From: Patiria pectinifera
Lineage: Eukaryota > Echinodermata > Asteroidea > Valvatida > Asterinidae
Assembly (NCBI GenBank): GCA_029964075.1
Contig: CM057149.1
Coordinates: 1,498,465-1,562,464, forward strand
DNA: 64,000 nucleotides
Direction: 5' to 3'
How positions within the stretch are numbered: the stretch's first letter is position 1; each line of letters opens with the position of its first letter. The notes under the pieces were generated by a model, which did not search any database, had not been told where the DNA came from, and worked only from the letters and a program-made list of their open reading frames with translations. The translations under genes were made by a program, and so were the position numbers. Positions 1 to 12,600 of this stretch are shown here, piece by piece.

Positions 1-1137
1 TGCCCCAGGCTGAATCTGCCAGGAATCTCGAGCAGATTCTCGGAGCAGCAGCCTGGTGCCCCAGACATGGTGCGGAGGTCCCCGCGCCTGTGTCTGGCTA
101 CGCCCTCGCCCTGCCCCAACTAGCCAGCAGCACCACTACCTTGTGGTTATCTGGAAAGAAGAATGGGAGAGAACACCCTAGCCAGATAGAACCCACAGAG
201 CTTTAGGAGTGGGTTGAAACGCGTTGGCGACCCACATGTACACCTTCCGGTAACTCTGCAGCGCCATGCCTACACCGACCGCGCGGCCGCGGAGCGGATC
301 CCGCCAGCAAAGCCAGAAATGACTGGGGATCTTGATGACTGCACTCGAATACCCTCCTTATCTTTTGCCCAGGCCTGCCGCCGGAACAGAGACGAGGAGA
401 CAGAGTGATAAGATAAAGCCATAGCTATTGGGCTGTGCCTCACTCGACGGGTTCCGATGGTGGGAGTGGTCAGGGACCTACTGCCACCACTGGCTGCGTG
501 CCAAGCCCTGCCCCCAGCCCCGCCACCTGAGCCACCCCTCACCACCTGCTGCTTTCAAGGTTGCTTTGGAGCTCTAGGTTAACTGAAGAGAAGAGCAGAA
601 AAAAACCCGTAGCTAACGAAACCGAGTACAACCACCTGCCAGCCCTAGGGTGGCCGTGCTGTGTCCTGGCTGATCTGACCTCTCCTCTCCTACGGCCTCC
701 AGCACGATGCCATGCCAGGCCACCACACCATCGGGTCCACGCTCGAGTTCGGGAGTCTCACATTCATCATCGCCTTCAGCCGACTCGCTCCTCCCTCCAG
801 TGGTAGCCTCCTCAGTCCTAGCTCATGGCATGGGGCAGAGGGCAAGTCAGCTCGAATGCTTTGGAGAGCGGTGTCTTTGAGCTTGCTCCTACCACCTACT
901 CTGTTTCACCAACAATTCCCACCAGTGGCCCACCAGAGGAGTGGTCTGGCACCTGGCAGTTCAAACATGGCACTCAGTTAGACTTCTCCATCACCAGGAG
1001 AATCTCCCTCAACCACCACAGCTCCCACCCACACCTCACTGGCCACACTGCAAGCTGCACAGCACTGGTCAGCAGCAAGGTGCGCCCCTCCAACAACGAA
1101 AACAAAAAAAATCCGCACCCCAAGGGCCGCCCGCAAA
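1..1137 (+). other. probable 5' part of a non-LTR retrotransposon, degenerate
   Basis: This GC-rich stretch contains only short, proline- and serine-rich open frames and none that I recognise. It leads directly into the retrotransposon remnant that follows, and its base composition resembles that remnant more than the AT-rich intronic DNA after 2870. I infer that it is the 5' region of the same element, possibly including a ruined endonuclease domain. No endonuclease motif can be read with confidence, so unrelated GC-rich DNA remains possible. Confidence 0.35.
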
Positions 1138-2865
1138 ATGACACACTCAAAGACCATTTTAAGTGTTCAAGCGAACATCAAATGCATTGAAGATTGCCCA
1201 ACAGACAGCGCCACAGTGCGATGGAACCACATCCGCGATGCCGTGAATGAGGCCGCCTCGGACACTTTTGGGAAGAGAGTGAGGAAGAACGAAGACTGGT
1301 TTGTGGTGGGGATCGAGGAGATGGAGCCTGCCATCGCTGCCAAGCGTGCCGCACTCCTTGATTACAAAAGACAGCCCTCCGGGAAACCATTGGCTACCGT
1401 TAGAGAAGCACGCAACATAACCAAACGGACTGCGCAGAAGTGTGCCAACGACTGAACTTGTGTCGTGAACCTGCGCTGAACCTGTGTCGTGGCATTAACG
1501 GTAACATCCGTGCCATGTACGAGGGCAAGTAGAAAGCGTTTGGTCCTAGGGCCATTGACTCGCTAGCCTGCGGAAAAGCTCCAGGAAGTGATGGAATCCC
1601 ACCAGAGATCGTCAAGGCTGGCAGAGAGAGTTCCCTCCTCGGCCACTTGTACGACCTCCTGCTCCAATGCTGGGAGGAAGGCACAATACTGCAGGACATG
1701 CGTGATGCCAAGATCGTCACGCTCTACAAAAACAAGGGCGACCGCAGTGACTGCAACAACTACCGCGGGATCTCCCTCCTCAGCATTGTGGGAAAGGCCT
1801 TTGCCCGAGTCGTTCTCAACAGGCTTCAACTGCTTGCCGATCGTGTGTACCCAGAGTCACAATGCGGGTTCAGAGCTGCAAGGTCGACAATTGACATGGT
1901 GTTCTCCCACAGGCAGTTACAGGAGAAGGTATAACGGATCATCCTCGGACCCCTTCCCAATCAAGAGCGGTGTGAAGCAAGGGTGTGTCCTGGCCCCGAC
2001 ACTCTTCAGCGTGTTCTTCTCCCTGCTGTTGCGCTTTGCCTTTCGACAGTCTGAAGATGGCATCTTCCTCCACAGTAGGAGTGACGGGAACCTCTTCAAC
2101 CTGGCTTGCCTTAAAGCAAAGATGAAGGTGCGCAGAGTGCTCATCAGGGAGATGCTCTATGCAGACGACGCCGCCCTTACTGCCCACAGCGAGGATGCAC
2201 TCCAGCGGCTCATCACCAGGATGTCAGTAGCACTCCCCAAATCACCATCGACGACCACACCCTGGAAGTGGTTGACAAGTTTACTTACCTCGGCTCTACC
2301 ATCTCGAGCAACCTATCCCTAGACGCCGAGCTCAATGTGTGGATAGGAAAGGCAGCAACTGCAATGGCTCGCCTGACAAAAAGAGTATGGAGCAACACCA
2401 TGCTGACAACCAACATAAAGATGAAGGTGTACCAAGCTTGTGTTCTGAGTACCCTTTTCTACGGTAGCGAAGCCTGGACACTGTACTCCCGCCAAGAACA
2501 CAGGCTGAATGCTTTTCACATGCGCTGCCTTAGACGACTCCTGGGTATCACCTGGCAGGATCGCATCACAAATGAAGCTGTCCTGTCTCAGGCAGGTGTG
2601 CTCAGCATGTTCTCCATCTTGACCCAGAGACAGTTGCGCTGGTTGGGCCATGTCTGCCGCATGGACGATGGACGCATCCCAAAAGACGTTTTGTATGGCG
2701 AGCTTGCCATAGGGACTCGGCCAAGAGAATGGCCCACCCTCCGCTACGAAGACGTCTGCAAACGTGATCTGAAGGTATGCAGCGTCAGTCCAGCGGACCT
2801 AGAATCAGCGACATCAGATCGTGCCACCTGGCGATCTACTGTCACGGCGGGGTCCATAACATGAA
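1138..2865 (+). mobile_element. non-LTR retrotransposon (LINE) remnant: reverse transcriptase and C-terminal region
   Basis: The remnant is read in three frames. Positions 1138-1455 encode a linker typical of LINE polyproteins. From about 1566 a frame reads GKAPGSDGIPPE, then YKNKGDRSDCNNYRGISLLS and ESQCGFRAARSTID, which are reverse transcriptase fingers and palm motifs. After 1934 the frame changes, and GVKQGCVLAPTLF followed by the catalytic YADDAA box is read at about 1970-2180. Another frame, 2268-2862, gives the C-terminal region (FTYLGSTIS, FYGSEAWTL, LRWLGHVCRM), which is common in invertebrate LINEs. Text is missing between the linker and GKAPG and again after QLQEK, so the copy has at least two internal deletions and two frameshifts. 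It is not functional. The clade is not certain. Confidence 0.9.
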
Positions 2866-3515
2866 AATGATGTATAGTTGATTTGTACTGGCGAATCACT
2901 GTTAGTCTTTTCATGCATGTGACCTATGTACATGTATACATAATGGGCCAGATTTTGCCAATTTATTGCCATTGGCAAACCTGTATATGTGGTGCTTACA
3001 TGTGACAGGCAACCAGTCTAGTAAGGTCAAGGGTTAACTCGTGTAGTAGCTGACATTGTAATTTGCGTGCGATGTGACACTGAAAACGAACACGATTTGC
3101 AGAGATAAAAGCAATTTGTCTGCAGTCTGTTTATTGGTTACATCATGAAACTGTAGAACATAACATAGGCTGAGGTGAGACTTAAGCAAATCTACTTCTT
3201 AATTGACCCTCGGGGAGTGAGTCAGCCAGCCACTCAGCCATTCATGTGCAAAGAGGAATGTAGGCTGGCCCCTCTTGGACCAGCAACAAATCCAGGCATT
3301 TCATAAAATTAAGTCAATAATATTTCCCACATGTATGTTAAATTGTTTTAACAAACGTGAAAACTCCAAAATATTCCTTCACATTTGGTACAATTTGTCA
3401 ACATTTGTAAAGTGAAAAAGAAATTCCAGCGGAGTGAATTGCAAAAAAATCTTATATTTTTGTACAGTTTTAGTTGCTATGTAATTTTTGTTACTTTTTT
3501 TGTTTTATTTGGAAG
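2866..3515. other. AT-rich non-coding DNA upstream of the first visible XPC exon
   Basis: No convincing coding segment or repeat boundary is visible. The last bases before 3516 are pyrimidine-rich, as expected of a 3' splice site. Earlier XPC exons would be expected upstream, but I found none here. Confidence 0.5.
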
Positions 3516-3648
3516 ATGGAAGCCTCGGAGAGTCTTTCTACAAACCTGAAGCAGCAGGAGCCATCTGCCATAATCAAGATAATCTTCATGGGAAAGTGGT
3601 GGCGATTAGTATTGACCTTCCTGGAACTTCCCATGGAAATGGGCGAAA
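3516..3648 (+). CDS. XPC: XPC exon a (first visible exon)
   Basis: The frame reads [14 protein letters not shown] and later [18 protein letters not shown], ending at the donor GTAAGA. The VVAISIDLP segment resembles the short conserved acidic motif (EIEIETP in the human protein) just before the transglutaminase-like domain. The exon ends with two bases of a codon, which the first base of the exon at 11622 completes to Lys. The acceptor is less certain: AG at 3514-3515 is the simplest choice, but AG at 3521-3522 would change the phase. This is the weakest exon of the model. Confidence 0.62.
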
Positions 3649-6600
3649 GTAAGAATGAAGTGCAAACAATGTGGCATTAGATATACATGTACATATACAA
3701 CAGTTGCTTCATCCAGAATATGCAGTGGTTAACTCTCTCCCTGGAAATCTTCCGGCAGTATGGGAATTCATGTTCATGTATATAGACAAAATGAAGATGT
3801 GCAAATAAAAGGTGTAGCAAGAAAAAATACTGGAAAATCGCAAACACAAAAGCAAAATGTGTTTTTGTTAAATGACCTCTGAAAAACAAATGAATTTTAC
3901 CACAAATTTTGTTAAGAGAATAGGTGGGTTTAGCGGAAGCCATGGTGGAAAGGCTTGAAACGATAATGACTGACCTAGTGCAGCGACGATGCACTTCATA
4001 TCCAAATGAAGTCAGCATTGCACACTTCTAAATAAAGCTGACATGTAGGTTGTAAACTCTCAGATCCACTTGTAAACTATTTATTTTAAACCTTTATAAA
4101 GGTGTTACATAATGGGTCACGCATTTCTCATAAACTTCATTTACCTGTCTGCAAAATACATAATTACCAGCGCCTTGAGTACTTAATTACTGGCAGATAT
4201 GTGCGCTCTATAAGACTCCGGTATTATTTATTATTATTGTTGTTATTAAACTACCCCGTTTTTGGATACTGTGACAGTTTTGCGCTGACTGTGACCCTCA
4301 GTCATTCCGAGGCAGTTGCCAGCGAGCGGTCAAACTGACAAGGCCGGGGGAGCAAGCTCGTTGCGGGGCAGTCACGCACATGCTCTCACGCACACCTCAC
4401 GAACACAATCGGGGGAGGGATGACCTCTTATGAATTGATCAGACACTGAGGTACCAGGGTTTCACTGCTTTATTATAACCTCATGAAGACCTAATAAGGT
4501 GCGTCCTACTTAAGTTCGTCCTACAGGTGTGTCCTAAGGCGTTAGATCCCTTACCGCCCGGTTCCCAGACGGTCTGCAAGCTCGCCTTGAGCTTTCGAGA
4601 AGGGGAGGGACTCCTCTCCAAGGAAGAGCTCGGATTAAGAGAGAGGTACAAGTGTGTCTGACTGGGCCTCTCCCTGAACTAACACAAAGAAGCCATTTGT
4701 AAGGCGGCGATAATCCTCACTGCCAAAAGACCCGACCAGCAAAGGCGCGCGCGCGCCGCCGTCCCCCCTCCCGTGGTTGTTGTTGTTGGTGACCCATTGC
4801 CTCAGAGGCCTAAAAAAAAGAGAGAGTGATCATGTTGATGTTCACATTTTAGTTACGCCTTATTTTCTCCTACCTAAATATATAATATGTATGGACTGAT
4901 TATGAATTCTCTCTGAATCTGACTTTGAATAAACGGCTGGTTGGTAGGTTGGTTGTCAGATCAGAATTCCCAGATTGTTTCTTTTATTGTGCATTATTTT
5001 TTTTTTTTTTTTTTTTCAAAGGCCAGGACAAATCACAAAGCGGTATCAGGAGTGTAGTGGTATCAGACTATTATGTTTACTGCGTGTATCACACTTTCAC
5101 CCAACACTGCTGACCCAAAACTGTAAGCAGCACGCCATGGGCTGTCCCGGCCCGGTTCGCTATATTCGCCAGTGTCCTGTACATGAGACAAGACATGAGA
5201 GAGAGAACCAATGAATGACAAAGGTTTGTGACTCTGCGCCCGCTTGACGCCAGTGTAGCATGAATTTTAGGTGAAGTACGGGCTCATTGGGGGGGGGTAT
5301 TTGCATGCTGCACACACAATTGAGAGGAGACTTTTCACGTGGAGAGGTTTAACCAATAAAAAAGACAAAGAAGTTCCGATTCATATCACTCCGATTTTTC
5401 CGCGACACGACCCCCGCAACGGACGACGGGCGTGGAACGTGGTCCATGTATAGTAGTCATTCACAAGTTGCTTTCACAGCTCAGTGGTTTGAATATAAAG
5501 AATGTGCGTGTTCATTTGCAACAATTTGCTGGATATGCATTTTTCTATCTAAAAATAAATAAGAGAGTAAAAAAATAAATAATCTATTAATTTAAATGAG
5601 TCTCAGGGGTGACAAAACATGTACACATACAAATCTGGTTTCAGATTTTAAAGTTCTAAGTGTTCATACCGAGCGGGTGAGAGTGGAGCTATCGCCATCC
5701 TCGCTACGCAAGAATTCAAGAAGAGATCGGGTGACCCAGTGGGGTCCCAGATACTACAAGTGGGCTACTCTCGATACCGACGGGTCAAGCCCCCGCCCGG
5801 TATCTCTAATGCGGATCAGACTTTTTGGAATAAAATGTGCTGCATTATGGCATTCATCGTAATAGATTCCAATGACTCTAATCAATTGTCACACACAACA
5901 CAGTTCCCACATCAAAAACAATTCATGTTTATTATATGGTTAATACAGATTTTTAATTTTTACAGAATGAATCAATTCGTACATTTGATCAAATCCGAGA
6001 ATATAAATATCGAACAAAGTATTATCAAAATTCAAAGAAAAAAAAGACCTTTGTTAAAACAAGCAGTTTTATCAAGTTGTTTTGTCTACTTCATTTGTTA
6101 ACAAAACAAAATTTTTCAAATCTATTCAAAAAAAAAAACAAAAACAAAGATTATAAAATAACAAAAAAATAAATTCCACACCCAACTATACCTGACTTGG
6201 CACCAACCATCCTCCCAACAATAACCACTAAACACTGTAAGACCACAGAGCCAACCCAGAACCCCAAGTTCACCACTCAGCCAAGCTCAGCTGCTCATCA
6301 TTCTGAATAGGAGCGCTAGCGAGTGGACCCACCCGCTTCCTCGGTTCATCTACCGCTTGACGCTCCTGGTGCCCAGTATCTACCTGATGAGGCCTTATTC
6401 ATCCTACCCACCATGGGGTGGAGCCACTTCATTCCTCAAGGGGTCAGCATATCGCCACTTTTTTCTTTGCGTATCACACTTTTCTGTTTAAATTGCGTAT
6501 GCATTAACGTGAATAAGGCTCAAAAAAGTTGAAATTTAAAACTATAAAACAATTAAATATTGTCATGCTATATAAATACTTTATTCAAATTAATACAGAA

Positions 6601-9600
6601 TGAGGTATTTCGCATATTTGATTAATTTTTTGAATATATAGATAGATACAATTGATAGTATTTTAAAATTAAGTTGAAAACACCTTCAAAAAAAAAAGAT
6701 TAACCATTCACATACATTTTATCACCATGCAAACTAGGCAGTTTTATCTTATTTATTTGTTTAATTTTTTTATTTCAAAAAAAATACTTGCAATGCATTC
6801 AAATAGAAATAAAAATTCCAAATTCCTGAAAAGAATAAAAAATACCCTCAAGTACCACTCCCCCAATAACCACTAACCATTCGAAAAACAACTTGTACAC
6901 CACCATTGAGCCACTTCATTGTTGTGAGTGACAGGGCCACTTCAGTAGGCAACCGCGCCGCCACGGCGAAGGTAGCGCCAGTACAGTGTTCGGCGCAGGG
7001 CAGCTTACTGGGGGATCCTAACCAGGTGTAGGAATTGGCCCCTTCCATATCATTGTCAAGAACTTAACTGGAATGCTTCCCTTGCCAATCAGATCTCGTA
7101 ATCCCTGCACTCACTGGAACTAATCTAGTGGTCTTCCTGAGTGAGAGACTGACCACAGCTGAACTGCACATGCTTCGGCAATTCTAAAGCTCCGAGCAGG
7201 AACTGTGCTACACTACGCGCCAAAATTACAGCTAGAGCACACAATGGAGAGCAGCGCAATGGAAGAGTGCAATCCATGGAAGAGAGCGGTGGAAGAGAGC
7301 GAGTTCGTGCATGACACCCAACGTTCTTGTCCGCAAGAAGAATGGTGGTACTCGTATGTGTATCGACTACAGGAAACTCAACAGCCATACAATATGTGAC
7401 CAGTATTATATCCCTAATATTGAGGACATACTTCATGCCATGAGTGGAGCACAGTGGTTTTCCTGGTTGAAGTTGCTGATGAAGACAAACACAAGACGGC
7501 GTTCCGGTGTCTTCTTGGCTTCTATGAGTTCAATCACATGCCCCAAGGTGTAACAAACGCTCCAGCTACTTTCCAACGCCTGATGGAGAAGTGTATGGGT
7601 GATCTCAATTGGAAGAAGTCTTTGTTTGTCTTGATGACATCATCGTTTTTGGCAAGACTGCAGAAGAACACGGAGAAAGACTTATCGAAGTTCTTGAGAG
7701 GCTCCATAGGTTTGGCTTGAAACTTGGGCCAAGGAAGTGCAAGTTCTTCCAATCAACAGCGAAGTGCCTTGGACACGTTTGAAGTGATGGTGTGAGCACT
7801 GATCCTGACAAGATAAATGCAGTCAAGACTTGGCCGGTTCCAATCAATGAAGGAGCTTAAATCATCCCTTGGCTTTGCAGGCTACTATTGCAGGTTTGTT
7901 GAAGGATTTTCTTCCATTGCCAAGTCATTGAATGAGCTTACTGGTTGGTTGTGACTTCTCTAAGAAGAGGTTTAGCAAGTCGATTGGTAAGAAGACCAAC
8001 CAAGCTAAACTTAGAAAATCCAACGAGCTGTTCAGCAATAAGAAACCCTTTGTGATACACACAGACGCCAGTGGATCTGGGTTGGGGAGCAGCCCTATAT
8101 CAGAAAGATGATGGAGGCCAATTCAGAGTGGTTGTTTATGCAAGCCGAGGACTCTCTTAAGAGTAATTTGAACTACCCAGCTCACAAATGGGAATTTCTG
8201 GCACTCAAATGGGCAATCACTGAGAACTTTTGTTACTACTTATATGGAACTAAGTTCACCTTGTTGATTGACAACAATCTGCTCACGTATGTGTTGACAT
8301 CTGCCAAGTTAGATGCTACTGGTTTGGTCACAGGTGGTTTACTGCTCTAGCTGACTACGACTTTGTGATTAAGTATCGTCGCGGTGACAAAAATGCAGAT
8401 GTACATGTAGATGGATTGTCCTGACGACCCCATCAGCAACCTCGATCCAAAGACAAAGAGTCAAACCGCGTTGAAGAAAAGATCTGCCAGCTTCAAGAAA
8501 GAATGATTCCAATGAACAGAGATGAAAACAACAGATGTCATTCGTGCAGTGTACCAAAGCCGTGATGTTGAATCTGGAACGGCTGATTTGGTTAATAGTC
8601 AACCAGGCGAGAATCAACCTCTCGTCAAAAGTTTGACTGATTCAACGTGAGCTGTTCCGACATAATCCATTGCAGAGACAGGACCAACAACTTTGCCGGC
8701 TATGGAGCCTGCTGACTGGCAAGGACTTCAGCTTGAAGATGATGATATACGGCAAGTCATCAAGTTCGACCAAAACGATCAGAAACCATCAACTGAAGAT
8801 TGAGCATCATTACAGGAGGAGACAAAAAGTCTTCTGTGACAACTTAAAAGATTTTTCCTCAGAGACAGTATTCTTTACAGGAAGAGTAATGATCACGATG
8901 GAAGGCAACTGCTACAATTGGTTTTGCCAAAGAGTCACCGACGACAAGCTCTACAAGGCTTACTTGACATTGTTGGCCATCTTGGGGTGGAGAGGACGTT
9001 GGACATGGCTCGTTGCCGTTTCTACTGGCCACGCATGGCAGATGATGTTGAAACAAAATGCCAGATGTGTGAGAGGTGTGTAAGACGAAAGAAGCAAGTT
9101 GTGAAGGCTGCACCGCTAGTTTCCGTCAAGACCACATCTCTAGTAGAATTAAGATGCATTGACTTCCTGAGCCTAGAGCCCGACGATAGTAACACAAAGA
9201 ACTTTCTTGTGGTGACAGATCATTATACCAGATATGCTCGGGCATTCCTGACCAAGGATCGGACATCTGGTACTGTTGCCAAGGTTTATATGTTTATAAT
9301 ACCCCTGTACTTGGTGTATTACAGGTTCCCTGAACATCTACAGGTACATTCCGATCAAGGTCGCAATTTTGAAGCGAAGGCCATCGGAGAATTTTATAAT
9401 AGCTGTGGTATAAAGAAGAGTCGCACCACATCTTATCATTCCCAAGGAAAACGGTCAGTGTAGCCGTTTCAACCAAACCTTACTGATGATGCTAGGCACA
9501 CTGACAGAAGGAAAAAAATGGTGACTACATGTAGGTCCCCTTGTGCATATGTGCAATTTCACAAAGCATTCGTCGACAGGAACTACATGTACTTGATGTT

Positions 9601-12600
9601 TGGACGTCAGCCCCACCTTCCCATCAACATTCTGTTTTGGTTACCTTCACCAACAGGGAATACATCTCAACAACAATATGCAGCGGATCTAAAAGAAAGA
9701 CTGCGTAGAACCCATGAAGTTGCCACCACTGTCATGGACAAGACTGCTGCTAGCTACAAGAAAACATATGACTGATGCAGTGCGAGAGAATGCACTTGAA
9801 GAAGGTGCCCAAGTTCTTGTTATATCTTTTCTTATATCCCAGCAGCAAGAAACTTTACTTGTCATCACCATCACATCTAATTTCGCTCTATGGGTCATAA
9901 CTAACATTAAAAAAACTATTATCAAAACAGTATATCAAGATGATTTGCAACAAGACATATTTTTCATACATATAGAACTTGTCAAGAGATGCGTATAATT
10001 TACAGTTATCACTTGCGCTCGCGTTCTACATCACATGTCAGAAAGAGCATTACTAATAAATTTGTCAAGGTATTGGGAATTGTATGTACAAGCTTTAACT
10101 TTAGTCATGCAATTTTCAAACAAATCATCGAAATTATAAACAGACATACAGTTCATCAAAATATAAACTTTTAATCAATATAAAGGCCTACCTGAAACGG
10201 GAGATGTGAAAACACTCAAAGGTGGTGACTGATATAAATAAATATTCCAGCAGCAAGAAACAGTACTTGTCATCACCTTCACAAACACATCTAATTTCAC
10301 TCTTGAGGCGTTCAAATAAAATCCGTCTAATAAAACATAGAAATAATTTAAAAATACGCAGTGAACAGACATGCTTTTAGAAGCGCGCGATGACATCAAT
10401 GAAATGAGATTTGAAGGTTTGCATGGTGGAAAGATACTCAGACAACAAACGTTTTGTGGTAGCTCTGCTGGTCGTCCTGACGACGGGCAGAGCATACTGT
10501 TCGATACGTTGAGTCCCTCCGGTTCTTTTCAGAACCACACATACTCACAAAAGAGATTTATTCTTATGGTGTTACCGCAAAACTTATCTTGTCTTTGACA
10601 TCAATAAAATAGACTGGCTCTTCACGCATATTCAATTACAAATAGGAGGGCCCAAATAATGGGTCCTGACATTCTCCCCTCTTGGAATAATGGCGTCCTC
10701 GACATGGGTAATCTCTTCAGGGAAAGGTTTGCAGAAACTCAGAAAAGTATAAATTCATACAGTTTAATGCCATTACAGGGGTTGCAAAATACGCCATCAC
10801 TACCGGCCAAAATTGACCTGCTGCTTTGGCCGGTTACTCGGTGAGGAAAACAATTCTCCGTCAGTAGTGGATCCGTCTCTGTCTCTGTGACTGGAGTCAT
10901 ATAGGCAAAAGACTTGAAGCTAATTGACTCATGTCTCGTGAGTTGCCTATTATTTTCAATTCCAAGAATATTTGTTTTGAAAACTATTATTCCGATGGGT
11001 TTTTTCCCTCAAAAGTAATGTATAAGCAGTGCTAAAAAATGTACTACTCTTCAGTTGGTGTTGCAAATAATGTATGTTATAGGTTTCCCCAGATACTTGA
11101 CCACTTTATCAATCAATTTCCATAGAAAGTTATTTTAAGTTCGTTCCATTGCTAATTGCAATTTCGATTAGATTTGCATCAATAGATTCAATTTTTTTGG
11201 TGTAATGTAATTCACAAATGTGGCATGCTGATTTGTCCTAGTTTTGCAATAATCGTCTCATGATGAGTTTTGTGTTGAGCTGAACAAATTAATTTCATTG
11301 TGTTCATGTATACACCGTCAGTGAAGCGGAAGGGGCATTCTTTTTTTGCCCTGTCTGTCTGTATGTGTACAGTGGTGTTCAATTTCTACCGTAATCTTTT
11401 GTAGACAGGGTACTATACTGAATGTTGTGGATGGGTCACAATACTGCAATGGTCCTGAAAAAAACATGTGCCTATGAAACTTTTTTGTCCCTTTAATTTC
11501 TTGCCATCAAACCGAACATGACAGCCCAACAGCATGTGGTTGTTCCTACTAACTATGAATTCTGATTTAAACCCATGCATTCAAAAAAATGATAAAGTTA
11601 TTTATTGTTTTTGTTATTCAGGTCTACAGAAAACTGTGACTGGTCAAAGCAAATTCAGTTCCATGTTAACCGCTTCAACAGAGCTCTTCAGCTTCATCGT
11701 CACAAGGTATAAGTACACAATTTCTGTACTTCAACAAACTCCCAGAGACCTTCTGTTTTCCTCCTTGTTCTTCCATGGATGACATGATTTATGATGTAAA
11801 TGACATTCAGGAGTGTTTGGATTTTGAGGGAAGATATCTGTGTCAGTTTACCTTTTTTTGGCTTACATGTTTGGCGGCAATTCTATTGAAACTTATGTTA
11901 CATTAAATTAAGGGATCTGGCATTATCTTATATTTATATAATCCATTGTCCTGTACTTGCCAATGCAGTTTGTGGGTATCAGCTGTAGCGCCCTGCTCTG
12001 TCCTCTACTGGTCGTTGCGCTTGGTCTGTTTAACATGGCTCGACATGGCAACTGCCTGTCTGCTTTCACTTGGACCCCTTGGCCCTTCAGGTTTCTTGCC
12101 TGGGAACAACAGAACAAAATAAACTACTTGTCAATCTCTAGGCCATCTCGGCCTGTAAGCTTCAAAACAAAATGTTATTAGTAATTAGCCATGTCTGACA
12201 ATGCAAAAGCCTCACAGGCTCTTCAAGCCAACTGCCCTTGTAAATTAGCATGGCCCACTCTGCCTTGCAGCAAAAGAAGAAAAAATAGAAAAACCTAATG
12301 ATATACTGTATATGCAATACTATCATTAGAAAGCAAATATCCTCTGGGATGCATTCCATAAGGCATCAAAATCCTAAAATCAAGAAAAGGGTTATGGGGA
12401 ATAACTTTCTCAAAATAAAATTGTGTTTGATCTAACATTGTCAGATATTTCTATTGTGACTAGCTCGCCAAGATCAAACACAATGTATGCTCTACATATG
12501 CTTCTTAATGTTGTATGTTGATTGCACCATTGCGTACATTCAATAAGATGTCAAATCTCAAAGTCAAGGAAAGGTATATACAAGGGAATAAATTTCCATA

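Larger units (their letters stand above)
3649..11621 (+). other. XPC intron, about 8 kb
   Basis: This intron contains a retroposon-like tail near 4110-4250, a decayed Gypsy element at 7050-9780 and a short direct repeat at 9837-10301. The rest, including 4251-7050 and 9800-11621, is AT-rich with poly(A) and poly(T) runs, and I see no coding exon in it. Confidence 0.6.
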